Shown here in pieces: positions 17,612-25,976 of a stretch of 64,000 nucleotides of DNA (positions within the stretch are counted from its first letter, which is position 1; the number at the start of each line of letters is the position of its first letter). Position numbers and translations under genes: made by a program. Source of the DNA: Halobacillus karajensis (GTDB lineage: Bacteria; Bacillota; Bacilli; Bacillales; Halobacillaceae). Location of the stretch: assembly GCF_900108515.1 (NCBI RefSeq), contig NZ_FNWW01000003.1:186001-250000 (forward strand), written 5' to 3'. The notes under the pieces are model-generated. The model was given only the letters and a program-made list of their open reading frames with translations, searched no databases and was not told the origin of the DNA.

Positions 17612-18490
17612 ATGGAAGAGAGAAAAGTGGTTTCCATAGAAGATCGCATACCGAAATTGAAGCAGACGAGACGTAAAAAAGCGAATCGTCGCTTGATCTT
17701 GTATTTGACTATTCTTTTTTTGCTGATCGCGACGGTCATATATCTCCAGTCGCCGCTCAGCAATGTTCGTCATATAGTCGTTGATGGCGAGTATCATGTC
17801 TCGGAAGAAGAAATTCAGGAGCTTGCTGGTGTAACGACATCTACGAATTATTGGAGAGTCGATGAAGAGGAGATGAAACAGCAGATCGAGTCGCATCAAG
17901 AAATCACCTTTGCTTCCATCGACCGATCTTTTCCGAATACGGTCCGAATTGAAGTGAACGAAGCTGAAAGAATCGGCTATATCAAAAAGGATGGATCGTT
18001 CCATGCCATTCTCGAGGATGGTTCAAGACTAGAAGGCCAAACCGCTCTTCCAGGAGGGGATGCGCCTATTCTTGTTGGTTTTACTAAAGAAACTTATTTG
18101 AAAGAGATTTCCCAGGAATTGAAGGAACTACCATCAAGTGTGAGCAGCCTTATTTCAGAAATTCATTGGGACCCTCGTGATGGGAATCCGTATCAAATTC
18201 TTCTTTATATGAATGATGGGTTTCAGGTACAAGCTTCGATCCGCAGTTTTTCTGAAAAAATGCCTGCCTATCCTTCAATTGTTTCACAGCTTGATGAAGA
18301 GGCTGAAGGGATCATACATATTGATGTAGGGGCTTATTTTGAGGAAATTCCTGAGTCAGAAGAAGCTGGAGAAGAGCCTGTCGAAGGAGAAGCTGCGGGA
18401 GGAGAGTCAGAAGAATCTACTGAAGAGCCTGTCGAAGGAGAGGGCACGGTAGAAGGGGAGGAAGAGGGGACAACCGATGAAGAGACGTAA
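17612..18490 (+). CDS. divIB: Cell division protein DivIB (FtsQ homologue)
   Basis: A 292-residue bitopic divisome protein: basic cytoplasmic N-terminus (VSIEDRIPKLKQ and RRKKANRR), one transmembrane helix (about residues 30-47), a POTRA domain starting VRHIVVDG (about 53-120), a beta domain and a very acidic tail (about 245-292). The tail has 20-bp exact direct repeats at 18371-18390 and 18422-18441 encoding EEPVEGE. DivIB stabilises FtsL and DivIC at the septum. ATG 17612 was preferred to 17603 because AAGGAG ends only two bases before the latter. The 3' end overlaps ylxW by 14 bases. Confidence 0.9.
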   Translation: MEERKVVSIEDRIPKLKQTRRKKANRRLILYLTILFLLIATVIYLQSPLSNVRHIVVDGEYHVSEEEIQELAGVTTSTNYWRVDEEEMKQQIESHQEITFASIDRSFPNTVRIEVNEAERIGYIKKDGSFHAILEDGSRLEGQTALPGGDAPILVGFTKETYLKEISQELKELPSSVSSLISEIHWDPRDGNPYQILLYMNDGFQVQASIRSFSEKMPAYPSIVSQLDEEAEGIIHIDVGAYFEEIPESEEAGEEPVEGEAAGGESEESTEEPVEGEGTVEGEEEGTTDEET

Positions 18491-19181
18491 AGGGAAATCA
18501 ATTATCCTTTCCCTTGTACTGCTTGTTTCTGGTTTCCTTGTGAGTTACAGCTATCAGTTGACAAAGAGCTCTCCGGAAATGATTCAACTCAATGATTCCC
18601 AGTGGGAAAAAGAATACTTCTATCAGCAGCAATTGTTGGATATGGAGAAGAAAAATAAGCAGCTTCGTGAGGAGTTAAAGGAAAAACGAAAGAACATTCA
18701 GGACATTGAAAATGAAATGGCTGATCGCGAACAAGTGGTAGCTGATTTTGTTGAGCGAAAGAAAAAACTTCAAATGTTGAATGGGGAGGTTCCTATTCAG
18801 GGGGAAGGCGTGGAGATCGTTCTCAGGGATGCAGAGTATATTCCTGATGAGGAGCAGGTCAATCAATATATTGTCCATGAAAGCCATATCCACAGTGTTG
18901 TTAATGAACTGTTAAGTGCAGGTGCGAAAGCTGTTGCCATCAATGGCCAGCGTTATATGAAGGATAGTTATATCGCTTGTACTGGTCCGGTCATTACAGT
19001 GGATGGAGTCCAGCACCCCGCACCATTTGTTATCACAGCTATAGGGGATGCGGAAGTATTGTATTCTAGTCTGAACCTGACGCAAGGGGTTGTGGATCAG
19101 CTTCGCAGTGATAATGTAGACGTGGAACTGTCAAAGGAAAATCAATTAGAAATGAAGGCAAGACTTTCCGCTGAAGGGTGA
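18477..19181 (+). CDS. ylxW: DUF881 membrane-anchored protein YlxW
   Basis: A 234-residue protein with an N-terminal membrane anchor (about residues 7-25), a long coiled coil (about 45-100) and an extracellular DUF881 domain containing GEGVEIVLRDA (about 109-119) and SAGAKAVAINGQRY (about 147-160). It starts inside the 3' end of divIB. YlxW and the next gene are paralogues conserved next to divIB and sbp in bacilli; their role near the divisome is not known. Confidence 0.88.
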   Translation: MKRRKGKSIILSLVLLVSGFLVSYSYQLTKSSPEMIQLNDSQWEKEYFYQQQLLDMEKKNKQLREELKEKRKNIQDIENEMADREQVVADFVERKKKLQMLNGEVPIQGEGVEIVLRDAEYIPDEEQVNQYIVHESHIHSVVNELLSAGAKAVAINGQRYMKDSYIACTGPVITVDGVQHPAPFVITAIGDAEVLYSSLNLTQGVVDQLRSDNVDVELSKENQLEMKARLSAEG

Positions 19182-19186
19182 ACAAC

Positions 19187-19891
19187 ATGAAAAGAAGTAC
19201 ACAGTGGCTTGTAGCCATTGTTTTTCTAGTGATTGGATTTATGGTGGCTGTCCAATTTCAGACGACCTCCCATGAGGCTCAGGTTAGAGAGACGAGAGAT
19301 GTATGGGAAGTGCGTGAAGAATTGAAACGCCAACAGGAACAGCAGCAAGAATTGTTGGATAAGATTGCTATTGCTGATCAAACCATTGAAGATTACGACC
19401 GCTCTTCATCAAGGGATCAGCTGGAGACATTGAAAGAATCCATTGAATCCCTTGAAAATAAAATTGGTCTTAGAGAAAAAGAGGGCAAAGGGTTAGAAAT
19501 GACCATCCGTCCCATTTTTGATGAGGAGGCCATAGGGCAAGAATACCCCAAAATATCTCCCCATCTGTTGAGTCGTCTTTTAAATGAACTGAACACATAC
19601 GGGGCGGAAGATGTTAGTATCGGCAACGAACGTTTTACGACTTTATCGCCGATAAGGGATGTAAACGGGGCGACCTATGTGAATAACCGTCCCATCGGTT
19701 CTTTGCCAATGAGCATCAAAGTGCTTGCGAATGATGCTGAAAAGTTGCAGGATTATATGGAGGCAAGTCCGATTCAGGACATTTTCAATATTGATAATAT
19801 GGAGATTATATTCGAAAGAAAAGAACAGTTGGTTCTTCCAAAGTTCGATGAACCTCTCCACTTAGAAACTTTAGAAGAAGCTGGTGGTTAA
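19187..19891 (+). CDS. ylxX: DUF881 membrane-anchored protein YlxX
   Basis: A 234-residue paralogue of the preceding gene with the same plan: N-terminal transmembrane helix (about residues 7-25), coiled coil (about 35-95, rich in Gln and Glu) and a DUF881 domain with GLEMTIRPIFDE (about 102-113) and YGAEDVSIGNERF (about 138-150). The ATG at 19187 is seven bases after AAGGGTG; an in-frame GTG at 19178 would sit inside that ribosome-binding site. It ends right at the sbp start. Confidence 0.87.
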   Translation: MKRSTQWLVAIVFLVIGFMVAVQFQTTSHEAQVRETRDVWEVREELKRQQEQQQELLDKIAIADQTIEDYDRSSSRDQLETLKESIESLENKIGLREKEGKGLEMTIRPIFDEEAIGQEYPKISPHLLSRLLNELNTYGAEDVSIGNERFTTLSPIRDVNGATYVNNRPIGSLPMSIKVLANDAEKLQDYMEASPIQDIFNIDNMEIIFERKEQLVLPKFDEPLHLETLEEAGG

Positions 19892-19892
19892 T

Positions 19893-20249
19893 ATGTGGTT
19901 GCCGCTCTTATTTCTGATCATCGGCGTGACCCTTGGCATCTTGACTGATATCCGTATCCCAGATGCTTACTCCGATTATTTATCGATCGCTGTGCTCGCC
20001 GCCTTTGATACACTCCTTGGTGGAATTAGGGCACAGTTAGAAAAAAACTTTGACGATACCGTCTTTCTGACAGGTTTCTTTTTTAACATTACGCTGGCGG
20101 CCGTGCTTGCTTTCATTGGTGTTCAATTAGGGGTTGACCTCTACCTTGCGGCTGTCTTTGCTTTCGGCGTACGTTTGTTTAGAAACCTTGCAATGATCAG
20201 ACGAATGGTCATCGACCAGAAATTGCTAACGAAATTCCGAAAAAAATAA
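19893..20249 (+). CDS. sbp: Small basic membrane protein Sbp
   Basis: A 118-residue protein with four hydrophobic segments (about residues 1-18, 28-46, 58-76 and 80-98) and a basic C-terminus. The opening MWLPLLFLIIG and the segments LAAFDTLLGGIRA and DLYLAAVFAFGVRLFRN match Sbp of B. subtilis, always found just upstream of ftsA and of unknown function. The ATG was chosen by this alignment over a GTG nine bases upstream. Confidence 0.9.
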   Translation: MWLPLLFLIIGVTLGILTDIRIPDAYSDYLSIAVLAAFDTLLGGIRAQLEKNFDDTVFLTGFFFNITLAAVLAFIGVQLGVDLYLAAVFAFGVRLFRNLAMIRRMVIDQKLLTKFRKK

Positions 20250-20258
20250 GCGTATTTA

Positions 20259-20286
20259 AGAGGAAAATCACGAAACACTGTGGAAA
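20259..20286 (+). promoter_or_regulatory. Candidate sigma-H promoter of ftsAZ
   Basis: AGAGGAAAA (20259-20267) fits the sigma-H -35 consensus RnAGGAwWW; after 12 bases GTGGAAA (20280-20286) fits RnnGAAT in six of seven places. B. subtilis ftsAZ has a sigma-H promoter that supports polar septation, so the site makes biological sense. Confidence 0.45.
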
Positions 20287-20440
20287 ACAACATTAGGAAG
20301 AGTTTTTCACATTCCTTTCTTAGGTGTAACCTTGGAATATATCATTTCGTTTACGTTTATATTTCAAAGATTGTATTTTAAGCGTGAATTCGATATGCTT
20401 TGAACTACTTATATGGCTTGCTACAGGAGGTGCGTCACTG

Positions 20441-21736
20441 GTGAATCAAAATGAAATTTTAGTGAGTTTAGATATAGGCACAAGTCGAATTAAAGTGATT
20501 ATAGGAGAAATTATGAATGATAACCTCAATATCATTGGGGTAGGGACAGCAAAATCGAACGGAATGAAGAAAGGCGCAATTGTAGACATTGATCAAACGG
20601 TTCAATCGATTCGTTCTGCTGTAGAACAGGCTGAGCGGATGGTCGATATGAAAATTGATCGTGTTGTTGTGGGTGTCAATGGAAACCATATTCAATTGCA
20701 GCCGTGTCATGGGGTCGTAGCTGTTTCCAGTGAAAGCCGTGAAATTGGAAACGAAGATATTACCCGAGTCATTGATGCTGCCCAGGTCGTATCGATTCCT
20801 CCAGAACGTGAAATCATTGATGTCATTCCACGTCAATTCATAGTGGATGGCCAGGACGAAATCACAGATCCTCGTGGAATGATCGGTGTCCGTCTTGAAA
20901 TGGAAGGCATGATTATTACCTGTGCAAAAACCGTTTTACATAATACATTGAAATGTGTAGAACGAGCAGGTTTGGAAGTATTGGATGTTTGCTTGCAGCC
21001 GTTAGCTTCCGGGACTGTCTCGTTATCTGGTGATGAAACGAATCTAGGTGTGGCTCTTATTGATGTGGGAGGCGGCTCAACAACGATCTCCGTCTTTGAA
21101 GAAGGCCACTTGAAAGGGACAAGTATGGTTCCTTTCGGAGGGGACAATTTAACCAAAGACTTGTCCATCGGTCTAAGGACGTCCACAGAAGAAGCGGAGC
21201 AGGTGAAGTTAGAACACGGACATGCGTTTTTTGATGACGCCAATGAAGAGGAAAATTTTTCTGTTACGATTATTGGAAGTAATCGTCAACAGGCATTCAA
21301 TCAATTGCAAATCTCTGATATGATTGAAGCTAGACTAGAAGAAATTTTTGTCTTTGCTGCCCAGGAAATCCAGCGAATGGGTGTTCGTGAACTGCCTGGT
21401 GGATTTGTCCTCACAGGAGGCACAATGAATATGCCGGGTGTCCTTGAATTAGCGCAAGATGTCTTCCACGCAAATGTAAGATTGGCCATACCGGATTATA
21501 TTGGTGTAAGAGAACCACAGTTTACGAGTGGAGTTGGAATCTTGCAATTCGCCTATCGTAATGCGAAAATACAAGGAAAAGAGATCTTTCCATCTGTAAC
21601 AGAAGATTTTCAGGAAAAACCTCAACCTAAAAAACAAAAACGTTCGACAAAACAGCAACCGAAAGAAGAAACAGAAAAGCCCGAAAAGAAAAAAGAATCA
21701 GGCTTCAGCAACCTTTTGAAGTATTTCTTTGATTAA
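20441..21736 (+). CDS. ftsA: Cell division protein FtsA
   Basis: A 431-residue actin-like ATPase that tethers FtsZ filaments to the membrane. It has the phosphate-1 loop VSLDIGTSRIKV (about residues 8-19), the 1C subdomain, the IDVGGGSTTISVF loop (about 208-220) and GGFVLTGGTMNMPG (about 325-338), followed by a charged linker rich in Lys, Gln and Glu and a C-terminal amphipathic membrane helix (SNLLKYFF). A GTG start at 20441 fits an AGGAGGTG ribosome-binding site and the B. subtilis N-terminus; further upstream codons lack support. Confidence 0.96.
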   Translation: MNQNEILVSLDIGTSRIKVIIGEIMNDNLNIIGVGTAKSNGMKKGAIVDIDQTVQSIRSAVEQAERMVDMKIDRVVVGVNGNHIQLQPCHGVVAVSSESREIGNEDITRVIDAAQVVSIPPEREIIDVIPRQFIVDGQDEITDPRGMIGVRLEMEGMIITCAKTVLHNTLKCVERAGLEVLDVCLQPLASGTVSLSGDETNLGVALIDVGGGSTTISVFEEGHLKGTSMVPFGGDNLTKDLSIGLRTSTEEAEQVKLEHGHAFFDDANEEENFSVTIIGSNRQQAFNQLQISDMIEARLEEIFVFAAQEIQRMGVRELPGGFVLTGGTMNMPGVLELAQDVFHANVRLAIPDYIGVREPQFTSGVGILQFAYRNAKIQGKEIFPSVTEDFQEKPQPKKQKRSTKQQPKEETEKPEKKKESGFSNLLKYFFD

Positions 21737-21811
21737 TGAACAAGTTTGAGTCGGTCGGTGGACGGACGAACCAATAAATCTTGTAATCTCGTGTATTAGG
21801 AGGAACGTAAG

Positions 21812-22975
21812 ATGTTAGATTTTGATACAAGCATGGACCAATTGGCAACTATTAAAGTAATTGGAGTAGGTGGCGGCGGAAGTAACGCGGTCAACCGTAT
21901 GATTGAGCATGGTGTTCAGGGTGTAGAGTTTATCGCCGTCAATACTGATGCCCAAGCTCTTAATCTTTCAAAAGCAGAAGTGAAAATGCAGATCGGTGGC
22001 AAACTGACACGCGGACTTGGTGCAGGAGCGAATCCGGAAGTCGGACGTAAAGCTGCCGAAGAGAGCAAAGAACAAATCGAAGAAGCCCTTCAAGGTGCAG
22101 ATATGGTTTTCGTAACTGCCGGAATGGGCGGTGGAACAGGAACGGGAGCAGCTCCAGTAATTGCTCAAGTTGCAAAAGAACTGGGAGCTCTTACTGTAGG
22201 TGTCGTCACTCGTCCATTTACTTTTGAGGGACGTAAACGTTCAACACAAGCGAGTGGAGGTACAGAGAGCCTTAAAGGCGCTGTCGATACGTTAATCGTT
22301 ATTCCTAACGATCGTCTTCTAGAGATTGTTGACAAGAACACGCCGATGCTTGAAGCATTCCGTGAAGCGGATAATGTTCTTCGACAAGGTGTACAAGGTA
22401 TTTCAGATCTAATTGCTGTTCCAGGATTGATCAACGTAGACTTCGCAGACGTGAAGACGATTATGGTTGATAAAGGATCTGCCCTTATGGGGATTGGAAT
22501 TGCAACAGGAGAAAATCGTGCAGCTGAAGCAGCGAAAAAGGCGATTTCCTCTCCTCTTCTTGAAACGTCCATTGACGGTGCACATGGTGTCCTAATGAAT
22601 ATCAGTGGAGGAGCGAACTTAAGTCTTTATGAAGTTCAGGAAGCGGCTGATATCGTAACATCTGCAGCAGATCAGGAAGTAAACGTCATCTTTGGTTCTG
22701 TAATCAATGAAAACTTAAAAGACGAAATCGTTGTAACAGTTATCGCAACAGGATTTGACGAAGCCCAGCTTGCTCAAGGTCAGCAGAAAAAGCGTCCTAG
22801 TATGAACACTGTCAACACACAAAAGCAAGTGGAACAACAACCGGAGCGTAACAACGTACGAGAAGAACAGCCTCCTCGTCGTCCAGCTCCACAACAACCA
22901 CAACATAAACCGAATCAGGAAGAAGATACACTGGATATTCCGACATTCTTGCGTAATCGCAATCGTCGTCGATAA
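21812..22975 (+). CDS. ftsZ: Cell division protein FtsZ
   Basis: A 387-residue tubulin-like GTPase that forms the Z ring. The tubulin signature [10 protein letters not shown] is at about residues 106-115, the T7 synergy loop [11 protein letters not shown] at about 208-218, and a Gln-rich linker leads to the conserved C-terminal peptide [12 protein letters not shown] followed by basic residues, which binds FtsA, SepF and EzrA. AGGAGG precedes the ATG. It is followed by a strong terminator. Confidence 0.98.
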   Translation: MLDFDTSMDQLATIKVIGVGGGGSNAVNRMIEHGVQGVEFIAVNTDAQALNLSKAEVKMQIGGKLTRGLGAGANPEVGRKAAEESKEQIEEALQGADMVFVTAGMGGGTGTGAAPVIAQVAKELGALTVGVVTRPFTFEGRKRSTQASGGTESLKGAVDTLIVIPNDRLLEIVDKNTPMLEAFREADNVLRQGVQGISDLIAVPGLINVDFADVKTIMVDKGSALMGIGIATGENRAAEAAKKAISSPLLETSIDGAHGVLMNISGGANLSLYEVQEAADIVTSAADQEVNVIFGSVINENLKDEIVVTVIATGFDEAQLAQGQQKKRPSMNTVNTQKQVEQQPERNNVREEQPPRRPAPQQPQHKPNQEEDTLDIPTFLRNRNRRR

Positions 22976-22990
22976 TTCAGGCTTATTACC

Positions 22991-23022
22991 AACCGCCGCA
23001 CGCAAAGTGTGGCGGTTTTTTA
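22991..23022 (+). terminator. Intrinsic terminator of ftsAZ
   Basis: AACCGCCGCAC (22991-23001) pairs with GTGTGGCGGTT (23007-23017, one G-T pair), loop GCAAA, followed by T residues and TATTG. Confidence 0.9.
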
Positions 23023-23159
23023 TTGTTTCCTCCCATTATCTCTACCGGAATTCTTCTCCTTTTTCGAAACTTAGACTTTGATAAGGGCGCATTATTGCCA
23101 AGTAAGATGAAATGTTCTTTCCACGCTTCTACAAAACTTGCTAATGTCTAGTTCAGATT

Positions 23160-23192
23160 GTGACAGACTTTTCATCCGGACGGGCTTATACT
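23160..23192 (+). promoter_or_regulatory. Candidate Spo0A-type promoter of spoIIGA with a long spacer
   Basis: GTGACA (23160-23165) and TATACT (23187-23192) are separated by 21 bases. The B. subtilis spoIIG promoter is similarly unusual, with a 22-base spacer, and depends on phosphorylated Spo0A. A 0A-like box TTTCGAA (six of seven) lies at 23062-23068. Transcription should begin near 23199. Confidence 0.45.
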
Positions 23193-23228
23193 TTCAGTAC
23201 AGCAGTTTATAGAGGGAGGGGAGAGAGG

Positions 23229-24140
23229 ATCATTTACCTTGATGCTGTCTGGATGCTCAACCTTTTGATGGATGCCATGATTTTATCGCTTACACAGGGG
23301 ATTACAAGAGCGAAATCATCAAAGTGGAGGATGCTATCCGGAGCATTTGTCGCTTCGACAATTGTGCCAATTACCATCTATATGCCGGATTCATGGCTGG
23401 TTGGGAGTCTTGGCAAAATTATTTTCTCCATGTTTATCATTTGGGTAACTTTTTCGTACACCTCTCTCCGTGCCTTTTTTGTTCAGTGGATTAGCTTTTA
23501 CTTCATCACCTTCACCATCGGTGGAAGCATGATGGGAGTTCATTATTTCCTGGCTACAGAAATCAGCTTACAAGGGGGTTCGGTCGTAACATTTAGTGGA
23601 GGTTATGGAGACCCGGTCAGTTGGTTGTTTGTAATTATAGGATTTCCTTGTTCTTACTTTTTCACAAAGTGGCGGTTGAACCAGGTTAGTGTCCATAAGA
23701 TGAAATTGGAGGACATTTATGATGTGACTGTGGAATGGAATGGTCGTACGGCTCGTTGCAAAGGGCTGGTGGATAGTGGAAACCAACTGATTGATCCAGT
23801 CAGCCGCAAAATGGTGTTTCTCGCTGATTCTTTTGTATGGGCCCACTTTTTTTCAGAAGAACAGCTGGAACAATTGAATGTAGATAATATTATGACAGCG
23901 CTCGGGGATTTGCCTGATGAAGTTCAGTCATCTATTCGACTGGTCCCCTATCAGGCCGCTGGTGTCAGTGGTCAGCTGCTTGTCACCATCCTTGTAGACA
24001 AAATTACGGTCAAAACTGAAAATGGGGACTTAGAAATGAAATCACCGCTTTTAGGTGTGCAGCATCAGGATTTGACACAGGATCGTCTATATCAAATGCT
24101 TATTCATCCACATTTGATGGTAAAAGGGAAAACAGCTTGA
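23229..24140 (+). CDS. spoIIGA: Sporulation sigma-E factor-processing aspartic peptidase SpoIIGA
   Basis: About 303 residues: five N-terminal transmembrane helices (first begins [15 protein letters not shown]) and a C-terminal aspartic-protease-like domain with the catalytic DSG in GLVDSGNQL (Asp about 182). It cleaves the pro-sequence of pro-sigma-E at the septum. Homology starts at IYLD, and a GGGAGGGGAG ribosome-binding site ends six bases before ATC 23229, but no ATG, GTG or TTG lies there. The nearest upstream in-frame GTG (23160) falls in the -35 element, and the first downstream ATG would delete conserved residues. Start given as ATC 23229 provisionally; ATT 23232 is the alternative. 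Confidence 0.85.
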   Translation: MIYLDAVWMLNLLMDAMILSLTQGITRAKSSKWRMLSGAFVASTIVPITIYMPDSWLVGSLGKIIFSMFIIWVTFSYTSLRAFFVQWISFYFITFTIGGSMMGVHYFLATEISLQGGSVVTFSGGYGDPVSWLFVIIGFPCSYFFTKWRLNQVSVHKMKLEDIYDVTVEWNGRTARCKGLVDSGNQLIDPVSRKMVFLADSFVWAHFFSEEQLEQLNVDNIMTALGDLPDEVQSSIRLVPYQAAGVSGQLLVTILVDKITVKTENGDLEMKSPLLGVQHQDLTQDRLYQMLIHPHLMVKGKTA

Positions 24141-24157
24141 TCCAGGAGGGGGATTCA

Positions 24158-24877
24158 ATGTTCAGATGGTTCTTTAAGGCGCGGCTGTGGTATTATCGAT
24201 TACTTATGAAACTCGGCATTAAACAAGATGAAATCTATTATATTGGCGGAAGTGAGGCGCTGCCTCCGCCATTGTCGAGAGAAGAAGAGAGAGAATTGCT
24301 TGAGCGTCTTCCTAAAGGGGATAAAGCAGCTCGGGCAATGTTAATTGAGCGTAATTTACGCTTGGTGGTCTATATAGCCCGAAAGTTTGAAAACACAGGG
24401 TTGAATATCGAAGATTTAATCAGTATCGGAACCATCGGGCTGATTAAAGCTGTGAATACGTTTGATCCAGAGAAGAAAATAAAACTGGCAACTTATGCTT
24501 CCCGTTGTATTGAAAATGAAATCCTCATGCACCTTCGAAAAAGCAATAAGCTGAAGACAGAAGTATCTTTTGATGAACCCTTGAACGTCGACTGGGATGG
24601 CAACGAACTTCTTTTGTCTGATATTCTAGGGACGGATGAGGATTTGATTACCAAAGGAATCGAAAAGAAAATTGATAAGAAACTTCTCAAATCAGCCCTT
24701 GAACAGTTGAACGACCGTGAGAAACAAATCATGGAACTGCGTTTCGGATTGATTGGAAAAAAAGAAAAAACACAAAAAGATGTGGCAGACATGATGGGGA
24801 TTTCACAGTCTTATATATCAAGGCTTGAAAAGAAAATCATCCGTCGTTTGCAACGCGAATTCGACAAAATGGTCTAA
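24158..24877 (+). CDS. sigE: RNA polymerase sporulation sigma factor SigE
   Basis: A 239-residue sigma-70 family protein, the first mother-cell sigma factor. The amphipathic pro-sequence (about residues 1-27, [15 protein letters not shown]) keeps it inactive on the membrane until SpoIIGA cuts near [14 protein letters not shown]. Region 2 has [23 protein letters not shown] and [15 protein letters not shown]; region 4 has [31 protein letters not shown] precedes the ATG at 24158. The gene follows spoIIGA by 17 bases, so both share the Spo0A-driven promoter. Confidence 0.97.
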   Translation: MFRWFFKARLWYYRLLMKLGIKQDEIYYIGGSEALPPPLSREEERELLERLPKGDKAARAMLIERNLRLVVYIARKFENTGLNIEDLISIGTIGLIKAVNTFDPEKKIKLATYASRCIENEILMHLRKSNKLKTEVSFDEPLNVDWDGNELLLSDILGTDEDLITKGIEKKIDKKLLKSALEQLNDREKQIMELRFGLIGKKEKTQKDVADMMGISQSYISRLEKKIIRRLQREFDKMV

Positions 24878-24896
24878 CAGACGACAAATTGTGAAT

Positions 24897-24925
24897 GCAT
24901 AATTTTCCCTCCCAGGGAGATACTG
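24897..24925 (+). promoter_or_regulatory. Sigma-F-type promoter of sigG
   Basis: GCATA (24897-24901), 14 bases, then GGAGATACTG (24916-24925), which fits the sigma-F/G -10 consensus GGnnAnAnTR at every position. Transcription should start around 24932. sigG is sigma-F dependent in B. subtilis. Confidence 0.65.
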
Positions 24926-24952
24926 AGGACTGATTACAGCTTCCTGGGAGGG
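24907..24952 (+). promoter_or_regulatory. Hairpin that hides the sigG ribosome-binding site
   Basis: CCCTCCCAGG (24907-24916) is a perfect 10-base complement of 24943-24952; the stem extends to 13 pairs (24907-24919 with 24940-24952, one G-T), with a 20-base loop. The right arm contains the whole GGGAGGG ribosome-binding site of sigG. The left arm overlaps the sigma-F spacer and -10, so only read-through RNA from spoIIGA-sigE should form it. A hairpin dampening sigG translation has, as I recall, been described in B. subtilis. Confidence 0.65.
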
Positions 24953-24959
24953 TCTTACA

Positions 24960-25739
24960 TTGACACGACATAAAGTAGAGATATGCGGCGTAGATACATC
25001 AAAACTTCCGGTACTAAAAAATGCAGAAATGAGAGACCTGTTTGAACGCTTGCAAAGCGGTGAGATTGAGGCAAGGGAACAACTAGTGAATGGCAACCTC
25101 CGCTTAGTCCTGTCGGTCATTCAGCGTTTTAACAACCGTGGTGAATATGGCGATGATTTGTTCCAAGTGGGATGCATCGGCCTTATGAAATCCATCGACA
25201 ATTTTGATTTAAGCCATAATGTGAAATTTTCTACTTACGCTGTACCCATGATCATTGGAGAAATCCGCAGATACCTAAGAGATAATAATCCGATACGAGT
25301 GTCACGTTCTTTAAGAGATACGGCCTATAAGGCTTTGCAAATGCGAGAGAAGATGATCAGTGAAACAAACAAAGATCCAGCTCCACATGAAATTGCGGAA
25401 CGTATGGGAGTCCCGCACGAAGATGTAGTCTTTGCGATGGATGCCATTCAGGATCCTGTGTCGCTTTTTGAGCCTATTTATAATGATGGCGGCGATCCTA
25501 TTTTCGTTGTCGACCAATTGAAGGATGATCGTGAAAAGGATTCTGTCTGGTTAGATGAACTATCGCTGAGAGAAGGAATGAAGAAACTGAACGACCGGGA
25601 AAATATGATTTTGACGAAGCGATTCTTCCAAGGAAAAACGCAAATGGAAGTCGCAGAAGAGATTGGGATCTCTCAGGCTCAAGTGTCCCGGTTAGAAAAA
25701 GCAGCCATTAAAGAAATGAATTCATCGATGTTCCAATAA
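24960..25739 (+). CDS. sigG: RNA polymerase sporulation sigma factor SigG
   Basis: A 259-residue sigma-70 family protein, the late forespore sigma factor. The N-terminus KVEICGVDTSKLPVLKN, region 2 (NLRLVLSVIQRFNNRGEY, HNVKFSTYAVPMIIGEIRRY) and region 4 (KTQMEVAEEIGISQAQVSRLE) are nearly identical to B. subtilis SigG. It starts with TTG, seven bases after GGGAGGG; the rare start and the masking hairpin fit tight translational control. It lies downstream of sigE with its own sigma-F promoter and ends before a terminator. Confidence 0.97.
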   Translation: MTRHKVEICGVDTSKLPVLKNAEMRDLFERLQSGEIEAREQLVNGNLRLVLSVIQRFNNRGEYGDDLFQVGCIGLMKSIDNFDLSHNVKFSTYAVPMIIGEIRRYLRDNNPIRVSRSLRDTAYKALQMREKMISETNKDPAPHEIAERMGVPHEDVVFAMDAIQDPVSLFEPIYNDGGDPIFVVDQLKDDREKDSVWLDELSLREGMKKLNDRENMILTKRFFQGKTQMEVAEEIGISQAQVSRLEKAAIKEMNSSMFQ

Positions 25740-25747
25740 AAGATGAG

Positions 25748-25776
25748 CGCTTCTGCTTTAGCAGGAGCGTTTTTTT
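25748..25776 (+). terminator. Intrinsic terminator of sigG
   Basis: A nine-pair stem (25748-25756 with 25761-25769, one T-G pair), loop TTTA, is followed by seven T residues. Confidence 0.9.
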
Positions 25777-25833
25777 ATGTTCAAAGTCTTCTAAAGAGTA
25801 CGGCAGAGGAATAGGAGGATAAGAAAGGATTTG

Positions 25834-25932
25834 ATGAAACGAAAGTTTGGGGATCGCCTCTCCTTCTATGGACGTGTTGCAGAAGGATATTTTCTGAAGG
25901 CCAATGTAGCTTTCCCATTCAGCTTTTTCTAA
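25834..25932 (+). CDS. Candidate 32-residue small protein, unconfirmed
   Basis: A short frame from ATG 25834 to TAA 25930-25932 lies in the 237-base gap between sigG and ylmC. GAAAGGA sits four to five bases upstream of the ATG and AGGAGG further up. The product (begins MKRKFGDRL, ends FPFSFF) is basic at the N-terminus and aromatic at the C-terminus; I recognise no family. The stop overlaps the -35 part of the ylmC promoter candidate. It may be chance. Confidence 0.25.
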   Translation: MKRKFGDRLSFYGRVAEGYFLKANVAFPFSFF

Positions 25933-25955
25933 AATGGAGTTTCTGTGCATATAGT
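25927..25955 (+). promoter_or_regulatory. Candidate sigma-E promoter of ylmC
   Basis: TTCTAA (25927-25932), 15 bases, then CATATAGT (25948-25955). Both elements and the preceding G are shared with the spoVD promoter candidate. YlmC/YmxH proteins are annotated as sporulation related. Confidence 0.35.
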
Positions 25956-25976
25956 GGGGTAAGGAGTGTGAGGAAA

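Noticed and set aside
23160-23228. GTG start at 23160 for spoIIGA
   Set aside because: It has no ribosome-binding site, lies in the -35 of the likely promoter, and adds residues without homology.
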